Of a stretch of DNA of 64,000 bases, positions 42,638-51,425 are shown piece by piece. The stretch covers positions 124,001-188,000 of the forward strand of contig NZ_CADDWI010000008.1 of assembly GCF_902809845.1 (NCBI RefSeq), written 5' to 3'. Source of the DNA: Chelativorans sp. Marseille-P2723 (lineage in GTDB: Bacteria > Pseudomonadota > Alphaproteobacteria > Rhizobiales > Rhizobiaceae). The position numbers were made by a program, and so were the translations under genes. Each line of letters begins with the position of its first letter. The stretch's first letter is position 1. Under the pieces are notes generated by a model, which saw only the letters and a program-made list of their open reading frames with translations, made no database searches and was not told the origin of the DNA.

Positions 42638-43990
42638 ATGCGCGTGTTCGGCCTCCCAATTCCGTTTACTGGCAAGCGTCAGAAAGCCTTGTCGCCTGTT
42701 GGCGGCAGGGGCTGGCTGCCTGTCGTGCGGGAATCCTTTTCCGGCGCCTGGCAGCGGAATGTGGAGATCCGAAAGGAAGCGGTGCTGTCGCATCATGCCG
42801 TCTTTGCCTGCCAGACGCTGATTGCCTCGGACATCGCTAAGCTGCGCCTTAGGCTCGTGCAGCGCGATGATAATGGCATCTGGACCGAAGTGCCGAACCG
42901 GAATTTTCGCATCATCTCCAAGCCGAACAGCTACCAGACTCGGCTTCAGTTTTATGAAAGCTGGGTGTTATCCAAGCTTCAGTCCGGCAATGCCTATATC
43001 CTGAAAGAGCGCGGCCCGCGTGGGATTGTCGGCCTGCATGTCCTTGACCCTGGTAGGGTTACACCACTGGTGTCAGATAGCGGCGAGGTCTTTTACGAAC
43101 TGAGCGCGGACCAGCTTGCGGGCGTAGGGGATAGCTTGGTTGTCCCGGCACGCGACATCATCCATGACCGCTTCAACTGCCTGTTTCATCCGCTCGTCGG
43201 CCTGTCTCCTATTTTCGCATCCGGCCTTGCCGCGATGCAGGGGCTTGCGATTCAGAATGACAGCACATTGTTCTTCCAGAACGGGGCTCAGCCGGGCGGC
43301 ATCCTGACCGCGCCGGGCGCGATCTCGGATGAGACGGCCGCACGCCTCAAGGAATATTGGGACACGAATTTCTCAGGCGCGAACGCTGGCAAGGTGGCGG
43401 TAGTAGGCGACGGCCTCAAATATGAGGCGATGCGCGCCAAGGCGGTCGATAGCCAGGTGATCGAGCAGCTGCGCTGGTCTGCCGAGGTGGTGTGCGGCGT
43501 CTACCACGTCCCAGCCTTTATGATTGGGGTTGGGCAGGAGCCCAATTACAACAACGTCCAGAACCTCACGCTGCGCTATTATTCGCAATGCCTCCAGAGG
43601 CTGATCGAAGACATTGAAGCCCTGCTTGATGACGGCCTTGGCCTGAATGGTGACGCGGGCACCGGACAAAGCCTTGGCACAGAGTTCGATCTGGATGACC
43701 TGTTGCGCATGGATACGGTGACGCAGTTTGATGTCGTCCAGAAGGCAAAGGGCACGGCAACGCTCAATGAGGCGCGCCGCAGGGTCAATCTAGGCCCGGT
43801 CGATGGTGGTGATACGATCTATCTCCAGCAGCAGGATCACAGCCTCGCAGCCATTGCAGCGCGTGATGAGCAATTGATTGATCTGGTCAATAATCCCCCG
43901 GCTCCTGCTGAGGCACCCCCGGCAAACGATAATCTTGCCGATCAGGCCAACGCTGCCCTTGTCGAAATCTACAAAGGACTGCGCGGATGA
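42638..43990 (+). CDS. Portal protein (HK97 family)
   Basis: The 450-residue protein has the HK97 portal pattern: HHAVFACQTLIASDIAKLRL near residue 52, LSKLQSGNAYILKERG near residue 110, and CGVYHVPAFMIGVGQEPNYN near residue 287. Twelve copies form the DNA gate at one head vertex. It lies after the capsid gene, not before the protease as in HK97. Confidence 0.95.
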   Translation: MRVFGLPIPFTGKRQKALSPVGGRGWLPVVRESFSGAWQRNVEIRKEAVLSHHAVFACQTLIASDIAKLRLRLVQRDDNGIWTEVPNRNFRIISKPNSYQTRLQFYESWVLSKLQSGNAYILKERGPRGIVGLHVLDPGRVTPLVSDSGEVFYELSADQLAGVGDSLVVPARDIIHDRFNCLFHPLVGLSPIFASGLAAMQGLAIQNDSTLFFQNGAQPGGILTAPGAISDETAARLKEYWDTNFSGANAGKVAVVGDGLKYEAMRAKAVDSQVIEQLRWSAEVVCGVYHVPAFMIGVGQEPNYNNVQNLTLRYYSQCLQRLIEDIEALLDDGLGLNGDAGTGQSLGTEFDLDDLLRMDTVTQFDVVQKAKGTATLNEARRRVNLGPVDGGDTIYLQQQDHSLAAIAARDEQLIDLVNNPPAPAEAPPANDNLADQANAALVEIYKGLRG

Positions 43991-44754
43991 CATTCGATGG
44001 CAAGGCGTTCGGCGCTCAAATCGTTGATGCCGTCAAAGCGCATGTTTCTGATGTGCTGGCGCCTGTCCTCAGGCGGCTGGATGCCATAGAGGCACGCCAG
44101 CCTGAGAAGGGGGATAAAGGCGATCCCGGCGAGCGTGGCCTCGATGGTGCCCCCGGCAAAGATGCGCTGCCACCATCGAGGGAGCAGATCGTTGAAGCGA
44201 TCTTGTCTGTGCCCGATGTGCTGGACGAGGCAGTGCAGAGGTACCTTGCCGATAATCCGCCGCCTGCCGGGAAAGACGGCCGGGATGGAGTTGACGGCGC
44301 TCCGGGCGAGAAAGGTATGGACGGGGCGAACGGCAAGGATGGCCGCGACGGCGTAGGCCTTGCTGGCGCTCTTATCGATCGACACGGCAATCTTGCCCTT
44401 ACCTTGACCGATGGCAGCACCCGCGACCTAGGCCCTGTTGTCGGCAAAGATGGCGAACCGGGCCGGGACGGCGTTGATGGCGTCGGCTTTGACGACATGA
44501 CCTGCGATGTCCGCGACGATGGCGTCTATCTTGTTTGGGAAAAGGGCGAAACCGTCAAGGAAGCCCGCCTGCCGATCCCGATGGATATGGGTGTCTACAG
44601 GTCCGATGCGACCTACAAGACCGGCCATTGCGTCACCTGGGGCGGCAGTGTCTGGATCGCCCGGAAGGACAATCCGCAAGGCAAGCCCGATGCGCCTGAT
44701 AGCGAATGGCGGCTTGCGGTAAAGCGTGGCCGCGATGCAAGGATTCCACAATGA
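43987..44754 (+). CDS. Collagen-like structural protein with C-terminal carbohydrate-binding-like domain
   Basis: The 255-residue protein has an N-terminal helix and two blocks of G-X-Y repeats (KGDKGDPGERGLDGAPGKD and GRDGVDGAPGEKGMDGANGK). A further block leads to a C-terminal domain (GVYRSDATYKTGHCVTWGG, then SVWIARKDNPQGKP) resembling chitinase-type carbohydrate-binding modules. Its place between portal and connector suggests a virion surface or head-fibre protein. ATGA overlaps join it to both neighbours. Confidence 0.85.
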   Translation: MTFDGKAFGAQIVDAVKAHVSDVLAPVLRRLDAIEARQPEKGDKGDPGERGLDGAPGKDALPPSREQIVEAILSVPDVLDEAVQRYLADNPPPAGKDGRDGVDGAPGEKGMDGANGKDGRDGVGLAGALIDRHGNLALTLTDGSTRDLGPVVGKDGEPGRDGVDGVGFDDMTCDVRDDGVYLVWEKGETVKEARLPIPMDMGVYRSDATYKTGHCVTWGGSVWIARKDNPQGKPDAPDSEWRLAVKRGRDARIPQ

Positions 44755-45065
44755 ACCCGCTTGTCACGCTTGAACAGGTGGACCTTGCGCTGAAGCTCGA
44801 TCTTGTCGAAGACGACGAGCGCACGCCAGACATCGAATGGAAGATGCGGCAGGCGACGGAGATCGTGATCGACTACCTCAAGAGGCCCGATCATGAGTGG
44901 ACGGTCGAGGACGTGCCGGGGCAGGTATCGGCGGCGATCATTCTTGCAATTCGCGCCTTACTTGATGGGGAGGAGGCTGAACTTCTGTCGGGCCTCGCCA
45001 ACAGCGACACATCCTCTCCGGTTGTTGCGCTTCTTATGCGCTTGCGTGATCCGGCAGTGGCATGA
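44751..45065 (+). CDS. Head–tail connector protein (gp6-like)
   Basis: The 104-residue helical protein starts MNPLVTLEQVDLALKLDLVE and has QATEIVIDYLKRPDHEW, typical of HK97 gp6-like adaptors that dock on the portal. The ATG at 44751 overlaps the previous stop. Confidence 0.85.
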   Translation: MNPLVTLEQVDLALKLDLVEDDERTPDIEWKMRQATEIVIDYLKRPDHEWTVEDVPGQVSAAIILAIRALLDGEEAELLSGLANSDTSSPVVALLMRLRDPAVA

Positions 45066-45415
45066 AAAAGCCTTTCGCACCGAAGCTGGACACGCGCTTT
45101 ACCTTCGAGCGCGACATGGCCGAGCCGGATTGGAGCGGGCATCCCGGCGAGCCAGATTGGCGGCCGCTATTCACGGTGTGGGGCAACATTGCATTCATGC
45201 GTGGTGGCGAGGCTGTGATCGCAGCACGTCTCACTGCACGACAGCCAGCAATCCTGACCATCCGCAACAGCGCGGCGGCACGCGGGATCAAACCGAGCGA
45301 TCGGGCCGTTAATGCCCGCACCGGCGAGATCTTCAACATCCGGGAACAGCCGCGTGTGTCGAAGGATAGTCGCGGCTTTTTGGAGATTCTGGTCGAGGCG
45401 GGGGCTAGTGAGTGA
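45062..45415 (+). CDS. Phage head closure protein
   Basis: The 117-residue beta-rich protein (DTRFTFERDMAEPDW, FTVWGNIAFMRGGEAVIAAR, DRAVNARTGEIFNIREQP) fits the SPP1 gp16/HK97 head-closure family. It plugs the connector after packaging. Confidence 0.88.
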   Translation: MKKPFAPKLDTRFTFERDMAEPDWSGHPGEPDWRPLFTVWGNIAFMRGGEAVIAARLTARQPAILTIRNSAAARGIKPSDRAVNARTGEIFNIREQPRVSKDSRGFLEILVEAGASE

Positions 45416-45975
45416 TGGCTAGAGGTCCTGTCTCTGTCCGCGTGGAAGGACTGAAGGAGCTTGATCAGGCCCTTGGCGAGCTATCCAAGGCCACGGCGCG
45501 CAACACGCTCCGCAGGGCGCTGGTGAATGCCGCAGAGCCAATGCGGGCGGCAGCGGAAAGAAATGCGCCGGCCGATACCGGAGCGCTCCAGCGCAGCATC
45601 CAGATTGGCACGAAGATAGCGAAGAACAAGAGCAAGGATCCGGGCAGTCGGGCCTATGCGGCGACTATGAGAGCGGGCGGCACGCGAGGCGAGGCAGTGC
45701 AGGCTTTGCGGGACGCGCGCCGGGCTGCTGGCGTTGGTGAATCCTTTGCGGAGGCTTTTCTTGGCCCTGTCAGAAGCGGCAAACGAGCGGCCATCAAGGC
45801 AATTGTGCAGGAATTCGGCAGCCATAAGCAGGCCGCGCAACCCTATATGCGCCCGGCATTCGACGCGGAAGCGCAGAACGTCATCAATGGCATCCGCAAG
45901 GAGCTTGTCGCCGAAATCGACAAGTCAGTTCGCAGGGCTCGCGCTCGGGCGGCAAGGAAGGCGGCGAAGGGCTGA
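45415..45975 (+). CDS. HK97 gp10-like tail component
   Basis: The 186-residue protein has the family pattern VSVRVEGLKELDQALGELS, then ERNAPADTGALQRSIQIGT, then IVQEFGSHKQAAQPYMRPAF and a basic helical tail. It joins the head to the tail. ATG 45415 overlaps the previous stop (TGATG). Confidence 0.92.
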   Translation: MARGPVSVRVEGLKELDQALGELSKATARNTLRRALVNAAEPMRAAAERNAPADTGALQRSIQIGTKIAKNKSKDPGSRAYAATMRAGGTRGEAVQALRDARRAAGVGESFAEAFLGPVRSGKRAAIKAIVQEFGSHKQAAQPYMRPAFDAEAQNVINGIRKELVAEIDKSVRRARARAARKAAKG

Positions 45976-45978
45976 GTG

Positions 45979-46170
45979 ATGAAACTGAAGGTGAAGATAC
46001 TCAAAACCGCAGCCGTTACGGGCCGCTCTGTGGTTCTCTGTGATGAGGGTGGCAGGATGCTCCCCGGACAGCAGCGGACGGTGCTCAATTGCCCTCATGA
46101 CGACATTCCCCGTCTCACAGTCGAGTTCGTAGTGGACGGTGACAGCGTTCAGCTCGTGGGGAGCGATTGA
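45979..46170 (+). CDS. Small phage protein in tail module (63 aa)
   Basis: A 63-residue beta-rich protein (MKLKVKILKTAAVTGRSVVL, then DIPRLTVEFVVDGDSVQLVG). The start overlaps no gene and lies three bases after the previous stop. It is probably a minor structural protein. Function unknown. Confidence 0.65.
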   Translation: MKLKVKILKTAAVTGRSVVLCDEGGRMLPGQQRTVLNCPHDDIPRLTVEFVVDGDSVQLVGSD

Positions 46171-46171
46171 C

Positions 46172-46540
46172 TTGGAGCCGGAACTGACCGCTCTGCTCTC
46201 GCCCGTTGCACCGCGCCTGTATTGGGGCCGCGCACCGCAGGATGCACCTGCGCGCCCTTATGTCGTGCTGTCCCGCGTGTCAGGCATTCGTGAATATCAC
46301 ATGCGAGGTCCTGACGGGTTGGTCACTTCCCGCGTGCAGATCGATGTCTATGCCAATACCTATATTTCGGCGCATGGCACTGGCAACGCAATAATCGACG
46401 CTCTGTCCGGTCATCATGGCGGGATATTCCAGGCCATCTTTATCGATAGCCAGCGCGATTTGACGGGCATCGATGGTAGCGATCCGAGCGAACTATTCCG
46501 CCTATCCATTGACGTGATGGTGCATCACAAGTCCGCGTAA
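46172..46540 (+). CDS. Tail completion protein (DUF3168)
   Basis: A 122-residue protein (LTALLSPVAPRLYWGRAPQD, PYVVLSRVSG, SRVQIDVYANTYISA) of the DUF3168/GTA gp8-like family that caps the tail. The start is probably the TTG at 46172, about seven bases after GGGGAG. A GTG at 46139 inside the upstream gene is an alternative. Confidence 0.85.
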   Translation: MEPELTALLSPVAPRLYWGRAPQDAPARPYVVLSRVSGIREYHMRGPDGLVTSRVQIDVYANTYISAHGTGNAIIDALSGHHGGIFQAIFIDSQRDLTGIDGSDPSELFRLSIDVMVHHKSA

Positions 46541-46604
46541 GCCCTCTCAACAATCCGACTTCAACCCGCCGCCCTAGCGCGGCTTTCGCGCATGGAGAAA
46601 CGTC

Positions 46605-47039
46605 ATGACTGACGCAATGATTGGCTATAATTCTAAGTATGAAATTTCCAACGGCGATGGTCCAGAAACCTTCTACGAACTGGAGGAAGTGTTCCTTATT
46701 GAGCCCGGTGAAGAGACGACAGACTGGATTCAGGCAACCCATTACCAGTCACCCGGACGTCGTCATGAATACCTCGCCGGGATTACAGACGTGGGTGAAG
46801 GAACGATACAGTTCAATTTCATCCCAGGGAGTCCGACACATCAGTTCATGCGAGATTTGCGTAACAGCGGCGAGAAGCGCACCCACCGCATAACGCATCC
46901 GAATGGAGTCACCGTCTCTTACGAAGCCATCGTTGGCTCAGTGTCAAGGGCGATGCCTCTGGACGACAGGATGACGGCTACAGCCACCATCAGGGTCTCT
47001 GGCGATGAGACCTGGGAGAACGAGCCGGAGATTGAGTAA
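46605..47039 (+). CDS. Major tail (tube) protein
   Basis: The 144-residue protein (MTDAMIGYNSKYEISNGDGP, ELEEVFLIEPGEETTDWIQA, RHEYLAGITDVGEGTIQFNF, MTATATIRVSGDETW) matches short siphovirus tail tube proteins. Hexameric rings stack to form the tail tube. Its TAA overlaps the next ATG. Confidence 0.9.
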   Translation: MTDAMIGYNSKYEISNGDGPETFYELEEVFLIEPGEETTDWIQATHYQSPGRRHEYLAGITDVGEGTIQFNFIPGSPTHQFMRDLRNSGEKRTHRITHPNGVTVSYEAIVGSVSRAMPLDDRMTATATIRVSGDETWENEPEIE

Positions 47040-47389
47040 TGGCAAACCCTCATCGTGGCTCGGTCGCTCTCCAGGTGGGGGGGCGGGCATACACGCTGTC
47101 GTTCTCGGTCAACGCGCTCTGCGAACTAGAGGACGCCTTGGGCCAGCCTGTGGCGCAGATTGCCAATGCTCTCAATGATCCTGATACGGCGCGCCTTTCG
47201 ACCGTCCGCGCTCTGGTGTGGGCAGGACTTCGCGATCATCATGACGAAGTGGGAGTGAAGGAGGCAGGTGACATCATCACTGATGCCGGCATCCCTGCCT
47301 GTATGGAAGCGATCGGCAAGGCCTTCAAGGCGGCATTCCCTGAACAGGAGGCCAAGGAAAACGCCCGCCCTCGGAAGGCGAAGGCTTAA
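47039..47389 (+). CDS. Tail assembly chaperone (GTA gp10-like), N-terminal product
   Basis: The 116-residue protein (HRGSVALQVGGRAYTLSFSV, NALCELEDALGQPVAQIANA) matches GTA_gp10-like tail chaperones. It ends at TAA 47387–47389. The −1 frame is open from 47344 and continues to 47688 with conserved chaperone sequence, so a −1 frameshift product is expected, like lambda G/GT. Confidence 0.88.
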   Translation: MANPHRGSVALQVGGRAYTLSFSVNALCELEDALGQPVAQIANALNDPDTARLSTVRALVWAGLRDHHDEVGVKEAGDIITDAGIPACMEAIGKAFKAAFPEQEAKENARPRKAKA

Positions 47390-47688
47390 AACCGCTCGAT
47401 CTACTGAAATCATGGGTCGAGGCAGGACAAGAGCCTTCGCTATTCTGGCGGCTCACATACAAAGAAATCAGCGTTATCCTGTCAGGCGCAGCGGCGCGAT
47501 TGAGGCGTGAGCACAACGAGCGAATGTCGCTAGCCTGGCATACAGCGGCACTTTACAGGGCGAAGAAAATGCCGAAGCTCAAGGACATGATGCACAGTGA
47601 GAAGCCGCGCGCGCTGAATATGACGCCTGAGCAGTCAGTGGCCGTCACCCGGTCTTGGCTGGCGAGCGCAAGGCGTAGGAAGGGATAG
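47344..47688 (+). CDS. Tail assembly chaperone extension, made by −1 frameshift
   Basis: The −1 frame is open from 47344 to a stop at 47688. It reads LKPLDLLKSWVEAGQEPSLF, then WRLTYKEISVILSGAAARLR, REHNERMSLAWHTAALYRAK and MPKLKDMM, which is a typical second tail chaperone domain. There is no good start codon at its beginning: the first starts are a TTG at 47500 and an ATG at 47524, in the middle of the domain. Slippage must occur between 47344 and 47386; GGAAAAC at 47356–47362 is the best but non-standard candidate. Confidence 0.75.
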   Translation, partial: TGGQGKRPPSEGEGLKPLDLLKSWVEAGQEPSLFWRLTYKEISVILSGAAARLRREHNERMSLAWHTAALYRAKKMPKLKDMMHSEKPRALNMTPEQSVAVTRSWLASARRRKG

Positions 47689-47691
47689 CGA

Positions 47692-48165
47692 TCAACGCCG
47701 TCTCCATTCCCACGGCGGGATAAATGATCCCGCCCACATGCCACGCCGATTGCGCTCCGCGTCGGATTGGTCCTGCGCGTAAGCGCCCTTGCTGTATCTG
47801 GGCCAGTCAAGGGCGTGCCCGTTCCGAACGAGCCATGCCTGAACATCCTTACCATCGGCGCGAAAGCACCGCCCGACAAAACGCCGGTACCGGTCGCGTT
47901 CGATGAATTCGCAACGCGTTGGACTGGACGCTGACAGAAAGTCAGCCAAGGCGTTCGCTGCGATGGTGCCACAACGGTAATCTTTGCCGCGGGCGTCTTG
48001 GCATCTCTGCCGTCCTTCCGGCGCATCTATCCCATTGAGGCGGATGCGCTCACCATGGATTTCGATGGTGTCACCGTCGATCACAGAGGCGCGTCCGATA
48101 AGAGGTTCGGAGGCGAGTGCTGGGGATGCCAGGAATATCAGCACAATGACGAGAACCTTATTCAT
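47692..48165 (-). CDS. Secreted thermonuclease-like (SNase) protein
   Basis: The 157-residue protein has a signal peptide (VLIVLIFLASPALAS-type, cleavage near residue 18) and a staphylococcal nuclease domain: ASVIDGDTIEIHGERIRLNG, IDAPEGRQRCQD, FIERDRYRRFVGRC and AWLVRNGHALDW. The catalytic Asp/Arg/Glu positions are present. It is on the minus strand inside the late tail operon, so it is a moron rather than a virion gene. The product is exported to the periplasm or medium. Confidence 0.9.
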   Translation of the reverse strand: MNKVLVIVLIFLASPALASEPLIGRASVIDGDTIEIHGERIRLNGIDAPEGRQRCQDARGKDYRCGTIAANALADFLSASSPTRCEFIERDRYRRFVGRCFRADGKDVQAWLVRNGHALDWPRYSKGAYAQDQSDAERNRRGMWAGSFIPPWEWRRR

Positions 48166-48445
48166 CGATCACGGCCTCTGAGTTGTGTCGGAACGTTACG
48201 ACCTCAACAGCCATTTCGCAGAATAGGGCGGTTCCGTCAGAGGTTGACGCAAGCACCTGAAGCAGCGTCGGTTCCCCCGCCCGTTCTTTCAGCTTCACCG
48301 ATTCAATTGCGTCCGGCATCGGCGCGTCACCGCCAGCATCTATCTGCGCAAGATCGCAGGCCATCCATAAGTCGTCCAGTTTAACAACCTGCGCGTGAGC
48401 GTTTGCGGTTAACGCGAGAAACGCGGCGGCTAGTAGCATTCTCAT
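48158..48445 (-). CDS. Small secreted protein paired with the nuclease
   Basis: The 95-residue protein has a signal peptide (MRMLLAAAFLALTANAHAQ, cleavage after residue 19) and a mature domain with three cysteines, WMACDLAQIDAG and ALFCEMAVEVVTFRHN. It overlaps the nuclease start by 8 bp and would be translated first. The ATG at 48445 has GGGGGA upstream; other in-frame ATGs exist at 48439 and 48460. Function unknown. It may be an inhibitor or partner of the nuclease. Confidence 0.75.
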   Translation of the reverse strand: MRMLLAAAFLALTANAHAQVVKLDDLWMACDLAQIDAGGDAPMPDAIESVKLKERAGEPTLLQVLASTSDGTALFCEMAVEVVTFRHNSEAVIDE

Positions 48446-48458
48446 CAGGATATCCCCC

Positions 48459-50612
48459 ATGGCTAGTGCTGTTATCGGCGCACTCCGCGTCACGCTCGGT
48501 CTTGATAGCGCCGCTTTCGAAGAAGGCATGAAAAACCTTCGCGGCTCGCTGAGCAAGGCCGGCAAGCAAATGCAGAACGTCGGGCGGCAAATGTCAACCT
48601 ACGTGACAGCACCACTAGCAGGTTTTGGTGCCCTCACACTCAAAGTGGCCGGCGATTTCGAAAAGGCAATGAACCAGGTCGCCGCCGTCTCTGGCGCGAC
48701 CGGCGATCAATTCCAGGCCCTTCGCGAACAGGCAAAGGAGCTTGGCGCGACGACGCAATTCTCGTCTTCTGAAGCTGCCGACGCTATGGGCTTCCTCGCC
48801 ATGGCCGGTATGAAAACAAATGAAATCCTCGGCGCAATGCCGGATACGCTGAAGCTTGCCGCTGCAGCAAATCTCGACATGGCATCTGCTGCCGATATCG
48901 TCACAAACATCCTCGCTGGTTACAACAAGGACGTCTCGGAACTCGGCCATGCGACTGACGTACTGGTCAAGGCATTCACTTCGGCCAATACTGATCTGCG
49001 CCAGTTGGGCGAGGCCATGAAATATGCTGGCCCGGTTGCGAGCGCGGCAGGTGTGGATTTCGAAGAAGCTGCCGCTGCCCTCGCCATGATGGGTAACGCA
49101 GGTATCCAAGCGAGCATGGCTGGTACGTCGCTCCGCGGTGCCGTGTCGCGCATTCTTAACCCCACCAAGGCCATGCGCACAGCTATGGATGAAGCGGGGC
49201 TGGCGTTTACCGATGCGTCCGGCAAGCTCCTACCACTGGCGGATATTATCCAACAGCTAGAGCCGCATGCCGACAATGCCGGCTTGTTCATGGAGCTGTT
49301 TGGTCAACGCGCCGGCCCGGCGATGGCGGCTCTTGTGTCGCAAGGGGCTGATGCAGTTCGCGAGCTTACACACGAATTGGAAAACAGCGCGGGAACTGCC
49401 ACAGAGATCGCAGCCGTCCAGATGGAAGGATTTAACGGCGCGATGCGGGAATTGACTTCCGCATTTGAGGGGCTTCAACTCGCCATAGCGGATGCTGGCC
49501 TGATTGAGTGGGCGACGGAAGCAGTGAAGGCGGTCACCGCTTGGGTTCAGGAGGTATCTAAGAGCAGCCCTGAACTGCTTAAATGGGGCACGATCATCGC
49601 GGGTGTTGCGGCGGCTCTCGGTCCTGTCGTGCTCGCCCTCGGCCTTCTCGCCACCGGCTTGGCTGCGATAAGCGCTCCGGTGTTGGCTGTAACCGCCGGA
49701 ATCGCGGCACTCACCGCTGGCGTGGTCGCCTTCTGGCCGGAGATCGATGCTGCCGGTAAGGCCGTAAATGCCTTCCTCACATCGATAAATGAGGGGTTAC
49801 GCGCTGCAATCGACGGTGCCGTGCAAAAGTTCTTCGAGCTTGATGCAAAGCTCCGTGAGTTTTCGGATCAGATCGTTGCCATCTTCCAGGCAATTCCCGG
49901 GCAGATGTACCAGATCGGCGTCGATATCATGCAGGGCCTTTGGGATGGCCTGAAAAGCATGGCCACTTCTGTGATCGATGGAGCCAAAAGCATTGGCTCT
50001 GGGGTCATCGACGGCGTGAAGGGCATCTTTCGGACCCATTCCCCCTCTCGTGTCATGCACGAGATTGGTGTCAACGTCATGCAGGGCCTTGCCAACGGGA
50101 TGCAGAGCATGGCCGGCTCTGTCACTGGTGGCGCAGGGACTATCGCCAATGATCTGCAGAGCGCGTTCCAAGGCATCGGCTCGTCTATTGCCGATGCGCT
50201 TAAAGGCACGAAGGAATGGCGCGATGTTCTGAGAGACATGCTGTCTCAGATTGCGCGGCTGGCTCTTTCTGGCCTTGGTCAAATGGGCGGCTTCGGCGGG
50301 TTCCTGTCTTCAATCTTCGGCAGCCTCATGGGCTTCGCGAATGGCGGCTCCTTTACGGTTGGCGGGGCGGGCGGCGTTGATAGCCAGCTTATCGCCTTCC
50401 GGGCCACCCCCGGCGAGATGGTTGATATCCGCAAGCCCGGGCAGGACAGGGGCGGCGGCAGTATCATCATCAACGCGCCGATCAATGCCCCTGGCGCTGA
50501 TCCCGCCCAGTTGAAGCGTGTCGAGGAAAGCGTGAAGGAACTCGGCCGCAACATCCCGAAGATGGTCGATCAGCGCGTGAATACAAAGCAGCTTAGGGGC
50601 ACGAGGGCATAA
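48459..50612 (+). CDS. Tail tape measure protein
   Basis: The 717-residue protein has the TP901-type core (QVAAVSGATGDQFQALREQA, KELGATTQFSSSEAADAMGF, GYNKDVSELGHATDVLVKAF, LAMMGNAGIQASMAGTSLRG). Membrane-like segments near residues 385–430 and a later THSPSRVMHEIGVNVMQGLA motif follow. It sets tail length. AGGA lies nine bases before the ATG at 48459, only 13 bases from the start of the divergent moron gene. Confidence 0.95.
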   Translation: MASAVIGALRVTLGLDSAAFEEGMKNLRGSLSKAGKQMQNVGRQMSTYVTAPLAGFGALTLKVAGDFEKAMNQVAAVSGATGDQFQALREQAKELGATTQFSSSEAADAMGFLAMAGMKTNEILGAMPDTLKLAAAANLDMASAADIVTNILAGYNKDVSELGHATDVLVKAFTSANTDLRQLGEAMKYAGPVASAAGVDFEEAAAALAMMGNAGIQASMAGTSLRGAVSRILNPTKAMRTAMDEAGLAFTDASGKLLPLADIIQQLEPHADNAGLFMELFGQRAGPAMAALVSQGADAVRELTHELENSAGTATEIAAVQMEGFNGAMRELTSAFEGLQLAIADAGLIEWATEAVKAVTAWVQEVSKSSPELLKWGTIIAGVAAALGPVVLALGLLATGLAAISAPVLAVTAGIAALTAGVVAFWPEIDAAGKAVNAFLTSINEGLRAAIDGAVQKFFELDAKLREFSDQIVAIFQAIPGQMYQIGVDIMQGLWDGLKSMATSVIDGAKSIGSGVIDGVKGIFRTHSPSRVMHEIGVNVMQGLANGMQSMAGSVTGGAGTIANDLQSAFQGIGSSIADALKGTKEWRDVLRDMLSQIARLALSGLGQMGGFGGFLSSIFGSLMGFANGGSFTVGGAGGVDSQLIAFRATPGEMVDIRKPGQDRGGGSIIINAPINAPGADPAQLKRVEESVKELGRNIPKMVDQRVNTKQLRGTRA

Positions 50613-51425
50613 ATGGCGCACCGCTTAATCTCGCCGCCAAATGGCTTGCCTATAACCGCCATCGAGCCTTTGTCAGGACCTCGCACGATCCATGCAGGAG
50701 CCAGCCAGAGCATCGGCAATTTCGTCCAGACCTTCGGTTCGCCCTTCGGCCTGTGGCGCTTTCGCTTCTCGTTCGCTCCGATGCGAGGGAAGATGTTCCG
50801 GCGCTATCGCGGATGGGTGACAGCATTGCATGGCGGCGCGAATGCCACGCGCTGGCATTTCTTCGACCCCGATGCAATCACCTTTCAGGAGGCCGGTGTC
50901 GATGCCTCGAACTTCGAAATAGCTACCGGCGAGCCATGGTCCAATGACCAGCCATGGTCAAACATGGAGAACTGGCAATCATCCCGGCCACGCGTCCCGG
51001 CTGACGCGGCAGAGATGGGAGCGACTCTTATCCAGCTTGCTGACGTGTTTTGGGGGCATCGCCTTGAGGGTGGGGACTATATCGGCTTCGCGTCCGATCA
51101 CTTCGGCCTCTACATCGTCACTGAGGTAATTGAGCAGGGCTGGTATCGGATCTGGCCGCCGCTCAGGAAAGCGGTGGAGCTGGGTGACGAAGCCACGCTT
51201 AATCCAACGCTCGCCATGCGTCTTGAGGGTGAGGATGCGGCGGTAGCCAATCGCGGCCTTGAGGTAGCGGACAATCTCTCCGTGACCCTGGTGGAAGTGC
51301 TCGATTCCGATGTTCGGCAGTATTTCAGCGAGACACCGCCCCCGTTGCCCGCCCCGCCATGGATACTCGCTGACGATGCCTGGAATGATTTCGGCGTCTG
51401 GGACGATCAGGAAGTCTACCCATGA
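50613..51425 (+). CDS. Distal tail protein
   Basis: The 270-residue protein starts right after the tape measure stop (WRFRFSFAPMRGKMFRRYRG, WVTALHGGANATRWHFFDPD, FWGHRLEGGDYIGFASDHFG). The order and content fit distal tail proteins at the tube end. ATGA joins it to the next gene. Confidence 0.8.
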   Translation: MAHRLISPPNGLPITAIEPLSGPRTIHAGASQSIGNFVQTFGSPFGLWRFRFSFAPMRGKMFRRYRGWVTALHGGANATRWHFFDPDAITFQEAGVDASNFEIATGEPWSNDQPWSNMENWQSSRPRVPADAAEMGATLIQLADVFWGHRLEGGDYIGFASDHFGLYIVTEVIEQGWYRIWPPLRKAVELGDEATLNPTLAMRLEGEDAAVANRGLEVADNLSVTLVEVLDSDVRQYFSETPPPLPAPPWILADDAWNDFGVWDDQEVYP

